From Aralia elata (lineage: Eukaryota > Streptophyta > Magnoliopsida > Apiales > Araliaceae), in contig CM068384.1 of NCBI GenBank assembly GCA_034770075.1, forward strand, positions 96,622,720-96,686,719: DNA of 64,000 nt, given 5' to 3'. A program made the translations under genes and the position numbers. Below are positions 11,405 through 23,200 of the stretch, piece by piece (positions within the stretch are counted from its first letter, which is position 1; each line of letters begins with the position of its first letter). The notes under the pieces were generated by a model. It was not told where the DNA came from. It ran no database searches and saw only the letters and a program-made list of their open reading frames with translations.

Positions 11405-11586
11405 GGAATCGATAAACGACAGTTTCGATTTGAAGATGTATTATGATTTATGATTCGTATTGGAGAGAAGCTGCTTGCTTTGTTTTATTTCAGAGAAAGA
11501 GCTCCACGTTTTGTGAAATAGCCGTTTAAATAGGTATGTCATATAAGGATGTAATGTTACTTAACAGGTATGTTGGAGAACCGCTC

Positions 11587-11682
11587 CGTGTATGTGCCGT
11601 AGCCATGTAGTCTTTGGCGACGGGTCGAATCGTCGTCATAGACACCAAAGACGACGGTTCAGGTTCGCTTTAGAAGCTTACC

Positions 11683-11731
<49 letters not shown>
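11587..11731. other. Possible CACTA fragment, then (TG)n/(TA)n microsatellite
   Basis: 11610-11680 contains TTTGGCGACGGGTCGAATCG and its near mirror ACACCAAAGACGACGG, a style of subterminal repeat seen in CACTA transposons. No terminus is visible. 11683-11731 is a TG then TA microsatellite. Confidence 0.35.
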
Positions 11732-11732
<1 letters not shown>

Positions 11733-12111
11733 CCCAAGGATCCAGTCCGGGATCCCGGACGGAGCTAAATTAGGGACCTTTTTTTTTTTTTTTTTTTTGC
11801 TTTTTTTTTTTTGAAACAACTAAAAAAAAATAATAATAATTATGGAACTGAAATTTTTACGTAATACAATGTTTTGGGCGTGATTTGGATACATATAACA
11901 AAACATGTATGTACAGTCTGCGCAGACTGTACATACATGTTTTGTTATATGTATCCAAATCACGCCCAAAACATTGTATTACGTAAAAATTTCAGTTCCA
12001 TAATTATTATTATTTTTTTTTTAGTTGTTTCAAAAAAAAAAAAGCAAAAAAAAAAAAAAAAAAAGGTCCGTATTTTTACAAAGTCCGGGATCCCGGACTG
12101 GATCCGGACTC
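11732..12111. mobile_element. 380-bp near-perfect foldback MITE inside a TA microsatellite
   Basis: The sequence is an inverted repeat centred between 11921 and 11922 (CAGTCTGCGCAGACTG), with no loop and almost full complementarity along both 190-bp arms. The outer parts carry GGATCCAGTCCGGGATCCCG and its mirror copy, plus long T and A runs. (TA)n lies directly on both sides (to 11731 and from 12112). This matches the behaviour of MITEs that insert into TA microsatellites, such as the Micron type. Transcribed, it would give a long hairpin. Confidence 0.8.
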
Positions 12112-12136
12112 TATATATATATATATATATATATAT

Positions 12137-12660
12137 GACGTTTGACTTGAGAAGCCTGTTGTAATTAAAAACTATAATAATCATTGGTGTTTTTCCGGTA
12201 AAGCATAACACAGAGGTTTGTGCAGAGAACAGAAAAGAAAATTGAGAGTTTCTTGTGAAGACTTTAATTAATTCACAGGTTTTGCCAGCTATTTGGATCA
12301 ATTAATTGTTTGAAGACTTTAATTAATTCGGAGGATTTCAGATGACGAAGTAATTTAAGTTTTCACTTAAATTAAGGTATCATTGTGTTCTCTCAATTTT
12401 GTGATATTTCAAGCTTTTAGTTATAAAACTTGGAAGGAGTATTTGTACTCATAATTGATTATAGTGAAATTATTCAGAGTTTTATCCGCGATTTTTATCT
12501 CTTAGTTTTAGAGAGTTTTTCACGTAAGATTTGGTGTCTTGTATTTGATTAATTTTTCCGTACTATTATTATTTTTTATTGTTATTTATTTGGTGGAATT
12601 GCATGTGGTTTGTTATTTAATTTATCAAAGACTATTCTAGTCAGAGGAGTTTTCCCAACA
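12137..12660 (+). mobile_element. 5' LTR of a truncated Ty1/copia element
   Basis: The right end TTTCCCAACA at 12660 is followed at once by the PBS, which fixes the LTR end. The left end is placed after the TA microsatellite and is uncertain. Inside, the phrase GAAGACTTTAATTAATTC occurs twice (about 12257 and 12312). Confidence 0.55.
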
Positions 12661-12682
12661 AAGTGGTATCAAGAGCAAGGTT
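12661..12682 (+). other. Primer-binding site (initiator tRNA-Met type)
   Basis: AAGTGGTATCAAGAGCAAGG directly after the LTR is the standard plant copia PBS (core TGGTATCA-AGAGC) for tRNA-iMet. Confidence 0.8.
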
Positions 12683-12710
12683 ATTTGTGCAGTTGTTTTT
12701 GATAAATTAA

Positions 12711-12967
12711 ATGGAGGAATCAAACGGCGTCATGATTAAATTGACTTTATCTAATTTTTCGACATGGAAGCCTAAAATGGAAGAAATCATTACTGTAAGG
12801 ATTTATATGAACCATTAGAGCTTAAGGGAATTAAGCCAGCGGATAAAACTGTGGCAGATTGAAAAAAGATGAACATGAAGACGATCCACCATGTTTCACT
12901 GGAAACAGATGTCAATACTCTTTGGATTACATTAGAGTCCATGTACAAGAAGAAGAATGTGCATAAT
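12711..12967 (+). pseudogene. Copia gag N-terminus, broken and truncated
   Basis: From ATG 12711 the frame reads LTLSNFSTWKPKMEEI, the usual copia gag start. A frame change near 12790 leads to KDLYEPLELKGIKPADKT, a stop, then HHVSLETDVNTLWITLESMY. The sequence stops abruptly at 12967 against the CACTA end. No pol remains. Confidence 0.7.
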
Positions 12968-13060
12968 AAGACATTTAGCGACATAAATTCGTCATTGGTT
13001 TCTCATTAGCGGCCGAATTTGTCGCTAAAAGTCCGTCGTTGTTAGCAATTTTTTGTAGTG
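12968..13060. mobile_element. CACTA transposon terminus fragment
   Basis: The right edge reads TTTTTTGTAGTG, the complement of the CACTACAAAAAA terminus. Inside are subterminal words TTAGCGACA and TTTGTCGCTAAAAG typical of CACTA elements. Only one end is visible, so it is a remnant or a mini-CACTA with an eroded partner. Confidence 0.6.
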
Positions 13061-14130
13061 TTTGAATTTATGTTATAGCAGTTAAAGATTTTTAGTTGCT
13101 ATATAAATTAATGTATAGTGTGTAGATCATAATAGAGTATGCGAGATATATTAATGAATACATCAAACATACAGAAGTACTAGTCATAATTTAGTGAACT
13201 TGTGTTTATCGTGTGTTATTTATTTTCTATTTTTCGTATGATTTGTGTGTGATTATGTTTTAGATTAGATCTTAAATCTAACAATCCACAATCTATCATA
13301 TAGAATGAAAATCAAGAGAATGAAATAAATTTTCATACATTCAAAATGATTTATTTACCAAAATGATCATCAAGTACATTATTGTTCATTCTATCATGTC
13401 TCCATTTTACTTCTTTGATCCAAACGTAAAACCATGGTTAGCTTATTTCGAGATGTAATCAGTCGGACAAACCCTCCCTTCAATGAGAATCTTATTTGAT
13501 AATGTTTTCATGTTTTATTTATTTATTTATTAAACTAAATGCAGCAGTGACATTCAGTCATCAAATGTCACACCCTTGAAAAAACGTGAAATATTGGTCA
13601 CTATTTAAGTAATCATAATCAGAAAAACTTACGAGATATTTATCTTTTATTCATTTTATGAGTGCTTGATACTTGATGACGTGATATTATTATTATTTTT
13701 TTACAAAAGTCAAAATAAATTATATTACTGAAATATTTCCTAATCCAAAAGGTATGGATCAGGAGATGGATGGCATTGTACATAAGATATATAACCGTCA
13801 ATATATATGTTTCTTTAATGAACATGGCTGGAATTTTCACATTTAATGACAACTATTCCACACTAATCCTAATACATGTACTGATGTACAAAACAATACT
13901 AATCCAGGGCTGAAATTTTAAGATACAATATGTTTAAGTTTGTGGTAGACGGTAGACAAATCTTGATATGCCTGAAACAATTAGAAGTTATTTTATTTTA
14001 AACTCAAATGCAAAAAAATAAAAATAAATAAATAAATAAAATAAAATAAGAAACATTCATCTTAAAAGACCCCTCTCAACTCCCATCTTCCTCCAAATGA
14101 GTAAAGAACATTGAGCATTTTCATGTACTT

Positions 14131-14290
14131 CATCTATTTCACAAAAAGAATAATATTTAAATGTTGTTGTTTCATAATTGAAGTGAATTCTTTTTTATTG
14201 ATACTAGACATCTATTTCATAAAAAGAATTTTAATATTTAAATGTTGTTGTTTCATAATTGAAGTGAATTCTTTTTTATTGATAGTAGAC
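14131..14290. repeat. Tandem duplication, two units of about 80 bp
   Basis: 14131-14208 and 14209-14290 both run from CATCTATTTCA(C/T)AAAAAGAA through AATGTTGTTGTTTCATAATT to TTATTGATA(C/G)TAGA. Only a few bases differ between the units. Confidence 0.9.
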
Positions 14291-15590
14291 AAAGTGACGC
14301 AATATTTTTTAGTTTATTATTATAATTTTAATGTAATTATACCACAATAAACTAATAATAATTTTTTTTGAAGGTATACATGAAATAAAAATACATAATT
14401 TTTTTGTCTCAAAGTATAAGATCATATTAACCTTTTAAAATTCAATTTAAAATATTTGTCAATAAAATTATGATTATTACAAATTATCTAAAAATATTAT
14501 CCCATTCGTCTCAAAAAATGACTTAAGAACACTGTTCAGGACAGAGGTGATTAACAGTGCGACCACTGTTCCAATCAGGGGTGAATCCAGAAATCAAACC
14601 CAGTAGGGACGGATTTTGGTCTTAGAGTGGATTTGGCGGGGGTTCGGTGGCCCCGAGCCAATTTTTTTAGATAATTTCGTGTTTTCCGACGATAAATAAA
14701 CATTTAGATAGAATTTAAAAACTTACTTCGATTACTTTCATAGTTCAAATTGAATGATTCCCCAAACACTTACAATTTCAATTGTATGTACAAAGCCTCA
14801 AACCAAATTTTCTTTCTATATTCAAACAAAATCAAATAACAAACGCATAAGAAACCCGAAAGCATACATCCAATTATCCAAATTAACCCTAAATTATTTC
14901 ATTCTCAGTTCACTATACATAAAAAACAATCATTCCGCCACCCAAAATAAATACAAAAGGAGATAAAAGATATTAAGACACATTAAACTAAATTTTATTG
15001 AAAACATAATCAACGTATGAACTTGTTTTCTTTTAATACATCTGTTACTGCTTTACTTTGTACTTTGTAGAATTAAATTAGCGTGGACTTGTTTTTTTTA
15101 ATACATCGAGTTTAATTTTTTCATTAATTTGTCTCTTTGAGTTTATTATAAAAAAAATCAACATAGAAAAAAAATCAACATAGACAACTGTCTATACTGC
15201 CCTTTACATGCATTCGCCCCTGGTTCCAATTCCGGGGAAGGAACAAGGAGGAAGTTGTCACAGTTAAATTGATTGAAACAGCTGGGAATATTTATTATAT
15301 ATAAAGTGAATTCCACCTCCAGGCAAAAATGTGCTACAACTGCACATGAGATGGGGATGACTACACTTACACTGATGGTCCAAATTTATTTAGAGGTCTT
15401 GATCACGGACCCAGCTTATAAAGTTCTCCAAAATAAAAAAATAAAAAAACAAAAAAAAAAAATCCAATCTAGAGACTTATTGAGGTGGGAACATCCTCTT
15501 TTATTTGTAATATAATTTAGTTTGGGAAAACGATAGGTCGCACCAAAATTTCTCGATCACAAAAGGAGTACAATTTTTAATATTCGTAGA

Positions 15591-15800
15591 ATAAAATGAC
15601 GCAATATTTTTATATTTGTCATCAAAATTTTATTATCATACAACCCTACTAAACTTACAAAGAATATACATACATTGGACAATAATATATTTTAATAAAA
15701 TGACGCAATATTTTTGTGTTTGTTATTAAAATTTTATTATCGTACAACCCTACTAAACTTATAAATAATATACATACATTGAACAATAATATATTTTAAT
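15591..15800. repeat. Tandem duplication, two units of about 104 bp
   Basis: Both units start ATAAAATGACGCAATATTTT and continue through ACAACCCTACTAAACTTA to CAATAATATATTTTAATA. A shorter related piece (GTGACGCAATATTTTTTAG) lies near 14294, so the sequence may derive from a dispersed repeat. Confidence 0.85.
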
Positions 15801-16335
15801 ATACACACAAATTTTATAGATCACTGTTAAGTTATAATCGCTCTCTCCAATAATTTTGCTATACCCATCCGCCATAGCATTTATACACAGATTTTATAGA
15901 TTGAATTCATTATTTAAAACAGATGGAGTACAACTGTTAAGTTATTCGCCATAGCATTGGATATATAAGCAGTTATATATCCTTTAATGTTTTCTAGTGA
16001 CTTAATTTTCAGCCTAAAAACGTATCCTTTTGGGTGGGATAGTGGGAGATGGAGAAGGCAGGGACCACGGTCCTTTAAAATTTGGAATCGAGAGTAACAT
16101 GTAGCTTTTGGTTGGGCAAAATAAAGGATGGAATGGCTTTTAATTAGTTTAGTTGGTTAAAAGTTAAGACATGAGAGAGAATGTCAATAGAAGTGGCTAG
16201 CTAGTAGTCAAATGGGACATACAATATTCTACTACTAGTAGTAACATATAGAAGAGAAGGAGAAAATAGAAGATAGTTCTCTTGGTAATAATATTTAGCT
16301 ATTTCAAGTTGTATTTCTCAATAATAATAATAATA

Positions 16336-16571
16336 CCCAATTTTAAAATTTTAAAGTTAAATTAACTATTTTTAGAATTTATAATTAAGCATATTTAAAT
16401 ATATTTTTAAAATTATAAAAATTGGGTTTTGTACAAAATATTATATACTTTATTTTGGTTAAAATTTCTTCACCAATATTTTGTCAAAAATGATACAAAA
16501 AATAGTTTTAAAAATAGTCAATCTGATCAGAAAAGTTTAAATTGGACATTTAATTTGGGACAGAGATAGTA
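16336..16571. mobile_element. Stowaway-like MITE, diverged
   Basis: The right edge ATTTGGGACAGAGATAGTA is a mutated (reverse) CTCCCTCCGTCCC-type terminus. Internal text (AATAGTCAATCTGAT, AAAGTTTAAATTGGAC) matches the MITE at 17201-17461, so both belong to one family. The left end is eroded. Confidence 0.5.
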
Positions 16572-16814
16572 ATAATTAAGTTATGAGATCTTGTCTCCGT
16601 ATTTATTTTATTTAGGTATTTTTTACGAAAATTTTGGCGTCCAATTTATTTATATCAAACGCATTTTATAATGCTTTATCACTTATCAGCAAGTCTCTAA
16701 ACACTAAACAAGATTCAAACTGATTCCTTAATATTTATTTCTCCTTTATACTACTAGTCTAGCTTCGCCACCAATTTTATTATTTGCATTATATGGCTTG
16801 GTTATACCAATTTC

Positions 16815-16895
<81 letters not shown>
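16815..16895. repeat. (TAA)n microsatellite
   Basis: About 26 ATA/TAA units. Translations give poly-Ile or poly-Leu and are not genes. Directly after, TATAAGATATGGTTACATTG is present twice (near 16909 and 16940). Confidence 0.95.
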
Positions 16896-16899
16896 TTTA

Positions 16900-17200
16900 C
16901 ATAATTTTTATAAGATATGGTTACATTGGTGGAATTTTTATAAGATATGGTTACATTGGTGGTGGTGGTGGGTGATGAGAGAAGTAAAGTAAAAAAATTT
17001 AAAAATAAAATTAGGGTAGCGAAGATAAAAGAATAAATTAAGTAAAGCATGTTATTTTTAAAAATAGTTGCTTCAATCTTTGTTTTTTAAGAGGCAAAAA
17101 GAGATTGCACAAATTATTATCAAATAACCAAGTCTCTATACCTAAAATAAATAAATAAATAAATAAATAAAAAGAAACTATCAAACAACGCCTAAATAAA
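16900..17200. other. Intergenic spacer
   Basis: Short duplicated phrase, then AT-rich sequence with an AAATAAATAAATAAAT run near 17150. No gene seen. Confidence 0.6.
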
Positions 17201-17461
17201 TACTCCCTCCGTCCCAAATTAATTGCTCAGTTTTGACTTTTTAAAGTTAAATTGATCATTTTTAAAACTAATCTTTTTATTATTTCTGCTAAAATATAGA
17301 TGAAGAGATTATAATCAAAAGAAAGTATATACAATTTATTACTAACCTCAATTTTTTATAATTTTAGAAATATATTTATATATGCTTAATTATTAATTCT
17401 AAAAATAGTCAATTTGATTTAAAAAAGTCCAAACTAAACAATTAATTTGAAACAAAAGGAG
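17201..17461. mobile_element. Stowaway MITE
   Basis: The left end is TA followed by CTCCCTCCGTCCC, the diagnostic Stowaway terminus. The right end (ATTAATTTGAAACAAAAGGAG) is its imperfect inverted copy. Length about 260 bp, no coding capacity. Confidence 0.8.
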
Positions 17462-19823
17462 CAATGCAAGACATTGTGGGAACCCATTTACCATTAATAT
17501 GGAGATAATTATTGTGGGATGAGAAAGTAGCCGCATGAGAATAGCAAGTGTTGGTTCCTTTTTTTATGTGTCTATATATGACTTATGAGGCCATTAAAGT
17601 TATAGATCACTAGAAGAGGAGACCCCCATTCTATGTTCTCATGCATCTACAAAACAATTGATAGGAATGAATGCTCACCTTCCATTTAAAAAACAGTAGG
17701 CTACTAATCAACACAAAACTAATTCTCCAGTGAATTTTGCTCACTATTGTAGATTTGGACCAACTAACTAAGATACTGACTAATGCTCCCACAATTTTAC
17801 TTCTACTGCTCGTTTGTTTCGGTGAGTTTCGAGTGTTGAGAAAAATTATTTTTTAGCGAGTTTTAAGCTTCAAACTCATCGTATTATATTAAAAGATGCG
17901 TTTATGAGTTAATAAAGATAAATTTAAAATAATATGCGTTCATGTACCCAAAAAAAAAAAGGAATGATTTGCATTTAGACTCCAAAAGTCTCAAACTAAA
18001 CATGCATGGAATGAAATGCTGGATTTTTTTATTATCCAAAATTACCTTTTTCCTCTACCTTCTAAAGTTTGTGACTGCAAGTGAACTTCAATATGCTTTC
18101 AAGAATACAGCTTACTTTTTCACAGTTGATAAAGAACATCAAAAAGTAATTTTTTTTTTATTTTTTTTTTTGCATATTCGGATTTCAAACAGTTGCAAAA
18201 CTTGTTAAATGCAACTTGTTGTAGTGAAATTGTACGATCCATATATAATCCATCACATATCAATTCATCATACCAATGCAGCACATACATGTGTAAACTA
18301 GCCTAATAAGTATGTTGGATGACCTTCTTACTTAAAAGGTTAACCTATTAAGTTGAGGTTCTATCATACTTATTAACTTATCTACACTCTTAAATTTATC
18401 TGATGTAAGATTAATGTAAAATATCCCAACACTTGTTTATATAGACTACTCATTTGAACTGTCAGGAATCAGAATTCGTTTTATGCAAAACAAAAGAAAG
18501 AAAATTACAGCCGCAGTTGGTACCAGTAAATCAAATAAATTGTCATAAAACTCTAAAATTGAAACTTTGAACATTAAGATAATACTTTAGGAGAATATAA
18601 ACTCAATTACCCAAATAATAACTTCTACTAAAGAAAGCAATTGACAGATTAAGCTCAGCGAAAAAGTTGACCAATTCAATAACAGTGCTTGAGATGATCA
18701 TATTCAATGAATTGTTAAATGTATAATATACTAACATGTGCAGCATTTATTTTTTATTATTATTATTATTATAAAGGGACTTTAGGAGAATCTAGTTGAG
18801 ACAATTACATTAGGAACAACTTCCACGTTTGTAAACAACGTAAAAGTCCCAACTTTAGTTGGGACAGTGACAGGAGTTAGAAAATGGCACAACATGAAAG
18901 AACAACAAAACACTATGTGATAAAGTATCAACTTAAAGAAAAAGGAAGGAGATAGATCACACTCATTTTCCACGGAAACTCATTAGATTCAAAGAGGTGG
19001 TTCCTTTGATTTGAAAGAGAGCTGTGTTTTGGATATTCAATTAAAAATGACTCCCCACGTGTTTCCCATGTGAGTTAATATGTTACATGTGCCTCGAATT
19101 CTTGTTCGACTTTGAATTATATTTTGTAGCAATTCCAAGGGAAAGAAAGATATATTATGTTTAGTAGTAGTCGTGGATGACTCGAGACCGATCTCTAAGG
19201 GGGTGCGAGCGCAAAGTTGCGTCATATGAACGTGTCGTGTTATTTTTAGTTGGGCTATGTTCATATTATTGTAGCTAGAATTGCAGTGTTCTTTCTTTCT
19301 TAATTTTAACTGCCTTCGGAGGAAGATTCACGAATTGTATTTTTCACACTGTGATATAGTTATATCTTTCGTCTCTTGACCGTGGTTTTTCACGATTTGG
19401 ATTTTCCACATCAATCTTGTGTTATTATCTTTAATTTTCTTAGTTGATTTCTGTGTTTTCTGTAGTTTGTTCTAACATCATAGGATGTCAATGGTGACAT
19501 TTCTTTTTTATGCAGAATCAAGTAGTATACCGTAGAGCTGTACTCCTAACACCATTACAAGACTTTATCTCTCTGTTTCAACAAGAATTGTATGCAAGTT
19601 TTTTGGTCTGATCAATTATAAGACAAGCTAAATATATTTTCTATTGATAGATAAAACCAGCTAAATTACAATAAGGTTCCATTTACAACATCAATGGGGT
19701 ATCTAACAACCCCCCCCCCCCCCCCCGACATGAATATATGAAAATACTCCATTCTTATCTCAGTATCAACACGGATCCATTTTGGCTCTCTCTTTATTTG
19801 ATCTGTACGAAAGCAAGTCATAT
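17462..19823. other. Intergenic region downstream of the bHLH gene, no gene recognised
   Basis: AT-rich sequence with scattered T-rich runs and a run of 17 C at 19710-19726. Short frames have no known domain. The part closest to 19823 would contain the 3' UTR and polyadenylation region of the bHLH gene. Confidence 0.55.
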
Positions 19824-22367
19824 TTAAGCCTCGTCGGGTTGTGTCTGCTGATTATTCGAGCACGTACACTTTGCACGATTATCCGAAAGGGTCTGAAAAG
19901 TTCAAGGAAAAAAAAAAATTTAGAATTAAGGGTTTATTTGAAGGGTTTCTTAGGTTTGAGCTCAAATCATTCAGGATATACCTTGACTTGTTTCTGAAGG
20001 TCTTTAATGTAATCTACAGCCAAATCCAACATGTCTGCTGTATTTGTTTGCTGCAATGGTAGTAACAGAAGCAAATGCCTTAGTATGCAAAAGCTATTTC
20101 TTGTATTTACTTATGTTTCGTTTGAATTGAAGGAATAATATTAGTGAATGAGTGGAATATAGAAGAGAATGGAATGGAGAGTAGTATGATTCATTCTATT
20201 CCTGACCAGAATGAGTCACCCTATACCCTTCTCAAAAAAATAAAATTCACAAATTTGACAAGAGTGAGAATGGCTCATTCCATTTCAATGGAACAACCAA
20301 ATACTCTTTTCTCATTCTATATGAGTGCATCATTCCATTCTCACCTTAATTATTGCAATCCAAACGTAGCATAAAAGATGCAAGTGATCCTACCTTGTCC
20401 ATATTTGGGACAAGCTCTTGTAGCTTCCTCATTCTTTCACTAATTCGGGTTCTTCTAACCTGAATATAATTCACATATGTTACCATAATTAGTTGTAAAA
20501 ATCCAGAACCTTGCATATGTTGAATGAAGAACAGTGTGAATTATGCTCAAATTGACTTGAGGAATGATATATTCGATATCAAAATTACCCTTTCCGCGAT
20601 GCTTCGTGGATGAGTTGCACAACCCCTCTTGGCTCTGATCCTTAAAGGTACAGAGTCCTGAAATTGTAATAGCTTTTCCATATTAGACAACTCCGCAGAA
20701 CTTGTTGGCAAACTCAAGTGATGAGCCAATACTGTGGGAGTCCGAGTTCCACCTGCACCACTCTAATCAACATGAAAAATCATAATCAGATTAAATTTGC
20801 AAATACAGATCAGATAACAATAATTAGGGAGGAAAATCACACCTGATTTTCTAATGAATTCAAATTAGAAAATGCATTGACATCATTTTCTGCAAGTCCT
20901 TTCAGGAAATTGTCTGGTAAGAGCGCTGAATCATCCCAAGAAGTACTTGGGAAACAACCTGTCGTATAACTTCCATCATTTCTATGGCTTTCGCCAAAAC
21001 TTCCACTTTCAGGGCTACCCACAATTTCAGAGGCACGAGGCATTATCCCCGAGGAAGAAGGTGGCCCTGGTGGGAAATCCATTTGATTTTTCAATCTACT
21101 AGCGGAGGAAAATGATGCTTCTTTATTAGCAACACTACCAGTGCCAAAATTCCCCATGCCTCTCATAACACCATAGCCTGCTGCCAATCGCTAAAACATT
21201 TAGTTCCCTTTCAAAATTCTAATCTTGAATGTAAAAAAAGTGGACTACTTGCCTCTTCTTCCATAATCTATGATCCGAGAACATATTTAACAACATAGTT
21301 AAACTATTTTAGCATTGACTGAAAATCAAATCCATAATCTACTCATGTTTATATTGAAAATCTTAATTTTCTAAAAGTATAACCATTTCAATCTATATTT
21401 AGACAAGTAAGACCGTAATTATTGCATCAAATTGTCCGAAACAACCAAAGGAAGAACACTAGGATGTGCGTCTTCCAACCAAAAAATAGGAAACGATAAT
21501 TCAAAAATCGGAGCAAGCTCAATAATGCATGAGCAACCCTATTCCCTGTCATACAGACATCCGAAAAAACTACAGACTCAAAAAAAATCAAAAAAGTGTA
21601 AAATAAATACTTTTAAGCGATAATAATTCCTTCGGCTACTACAAGATCTTTATAAACCAAAGAAGTTGAGCCTACTTTACGCAGTTCCGCACTAAGCAGA
21701 CAAGGCTTAAATGTTGATCTCAATAGTTCTGCAAAGCAAACATACTTCAAGTCTAAAGTTCTAGGTATAACATCAAACATTGAATTCTACTAAATTCAGC
21801 AATATAAACAATTAAGTAATATAATTAAGAAAAAAAAACAAGAGCAAAATAAAATTAAATACCAGTATCAACATTGATTTGGGCAAATAATCCGGCAGGC
21901 GAACTGCTATGACGAATGAGATTCGAATTACTTCCACCTTCCATCTTCATCGAACTGGCAACATTATACGAGTTATCCACACCCAATTTAGGCACAACTG
22001 GTTTATGATCCAATTGAGATTGAGTTGTATACACCATTGGCTGCTGCTGAGGATTAATTACATCTGGTTCGTGCTTCATAGGGGGCATAAATTGGGATTG
22101 AACTGGCTCAGTTGCCAATAAATTTTGCCCAATTTCACCAAAATTTGAGGATTTTGATTCTTCAGCACCACAACTCGACATAAATCTTGAAAAAAATATA
22201 TCGGAATCTGGACTTGAAGCCTTGAGAAGTTGATCACAATCCTCTCCTACTCCTCCATATCCAGTAAAATTCATCAAATCTGCAAAATATGAACTCGGTG
22301 CGGATCGGTACCGAGTCAAACCCGAGTTCACCTCATGCTGCTGCTGCTGCTGATGATGAAGATCCAT
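19824..22367 (-). CDS. FBH/bHLH122-bHLH130-like transcription factor, six exons, intact
   Basis: Exons (minus): 22367-21863, 21180-20843, 20762-20589, 20459-20394, 20050-19982, 19892-19824. All introns are GT-AG, phases agree, and the sum is 1221 nt (406 residues plus stop TAA at 19824). The N-terminus has a Gln run and SGLTRYRSAPSSYFADL, the hallmark of the bHLH122/128/130 (FLOWERING BHLH) group. Exon 2 carries GYGVMRGMGNFG. Exons 3-5 carry the bHLH: KIRAKRGCATHPRSIAER-like basic region (RIRAKRGCATHPRSIAER here), VRRTRISERMRKLQELVPNMDK, then QTNTADMLDLAVDYIKDLQKQVK. The tail ends CTCSNNQQTQPDEA. The basic region has His and Arg for DNA contact. Arabidopsis relatives are nuclear factors that bind E-boxes (for example at CONSTANS) and act in flowering and stress; that role here is by family only. 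The start at 22367 gives the conserved N-terminus. Confidence 0.95.
20112..20373. mobile_element. MITE in bHLH intron 4, ending 20 bp from a splice donor
   Basis: The ends TATGTTTCGTTTGAATTG and (reverse complement of the right end) TATGCTACGTTTGGATTG form an inverted repeat. The interior has GAATGAGTGGAAT and its mirror ATTCCATTC words. It sits in the intron between exons 4 and 5, and its edge lies about 20 bases from the exon 4 donor at 20393. Confidence 0.65.
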
Positions 22368-23200
22368 TAATCTTTTCTACTGAATTAGAAAACTGAAATA
22401 ATAACAAAACAACCCCTAAAATCACCAAATTTCACAAATCTTCACTAGGGTTTCATCATTCCCAAAGCATTCAACATAGAAAGTTTACTTCACTCAAATA
22501 GATCTCACACAAATCCATCAAATTTATACATATGTATGTATAATCATATACATATATAAATATACATTTTTATAATCTGCTTCTAATCTACTAAAAGTAG
22601 CTTCAGTCTATTAGAAAATATAAATAATAACAAAGAAACAATTCGTACTACACTGTTCATCACTAACCCTCATTAAATAACAATTCAACTTGGCTGTCAC
22701 CAATAAAAAGTGTACATATATGTGTTTGTCAAAATATATATATATATACACACACACACACCAAGTTGATAAAATCAAAAGTAAAAAACTCTTATCGTAC
22801 TGTCTTTCGCTTACCGGGTACTATATATATCATTCTGGATTGTAATTATGATACGAAAACTAGATACTTGATGCATTCTACCGAAGATAGTCGATTTTGT
22901 TTTATGTACTTTTAGTAGATCAATAGTTTCTTAAAAAACTCAATAAAAACATTATATATATATATATATATATATCACATTTAAACAGGAAAGAACAGAA
23001 CAACTAGCAAAAAGGTGACACCTTCTCACTCTCCCTACTTTTTTCTCTCTACAAATTTGTTTCTTCTCTGTAGAGTAAAGATGGGGAAAAGAAAGAGGGG
23101 AGTGAGTGAGTGAGTCAGTGAGGAGAGAGAAAGTGGGGGGTGGGGGAGAAATGAAAAAAGAAAGTTTTATTTTCTTTCCTCATCAGTCGGGGCAAAGCCA
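22368..23200 (-). promoter_or_regulatory. Upstream and 5' leader region of the bHLH gene
   Basis: Read on the minus strand, the region contains long C/T-rich tracts around 23000-23160 (complement of GAGAGAGAAAGTGGGGGG), common in plant core promoters and leaders, and short TA and CA repeats near 22735-22760 and 22955-22975. No ORF interferes. The transcription start is not identifiable by eye. Confidence 0.4.

Larger units (their letters stand above)
6408..11586. mobile_element. Mutator-like element (MULE) with FAR1-type transposase and a GRF-type gene
   Basis: Left terminus 6408-6465 and right terminus about 11527-11586 are inverted repeats of roughly 55-60 bp. The left end starts GTGTCGTTCAATAACATACC; the right end, reverse-complemented, starts GAGCGGTTCTCCAACATACC; similarity continues to the ATATGACATACC/TCTAACATACC block. 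Inside are a transposase pseudogene (minus) and a second gene (plus), converging. The 5.2-kb size suits a once autonomous MULE. A 9-bp target duplication is not visible because the left flank is a TA microsatellite. A duplicated block (CTCTCTCCTTCAAATCACA...GAGAGGTAAAC) near 6514 and 6630 probably holds the leader exon and donor of the plus-strand gene. Confidence 0.75.
13061..16335. other. Intergenic, AT-rich, no gene recognised
   Basis: No open frame shows a known domain. The stretch holds two local duplications, listed separately, several T/A runs, and diverged words such as CCCATTCGTCTCAAAAAATG near 14500 that may be MITE remnants. Nothing supports a gene. Confidence 0.55.

Noticed and set aside
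6335..11600. A 9-10 bp target duplication for the MULE
   Set aside because: The left flank is pure TA repeat and the right flank is CGTGTATGT, so no duplication can be shown.
16798..17050. Poly-Ile and poly-Leu frames
   Set aside because: They are translations of the (TAA)n microsatellite.
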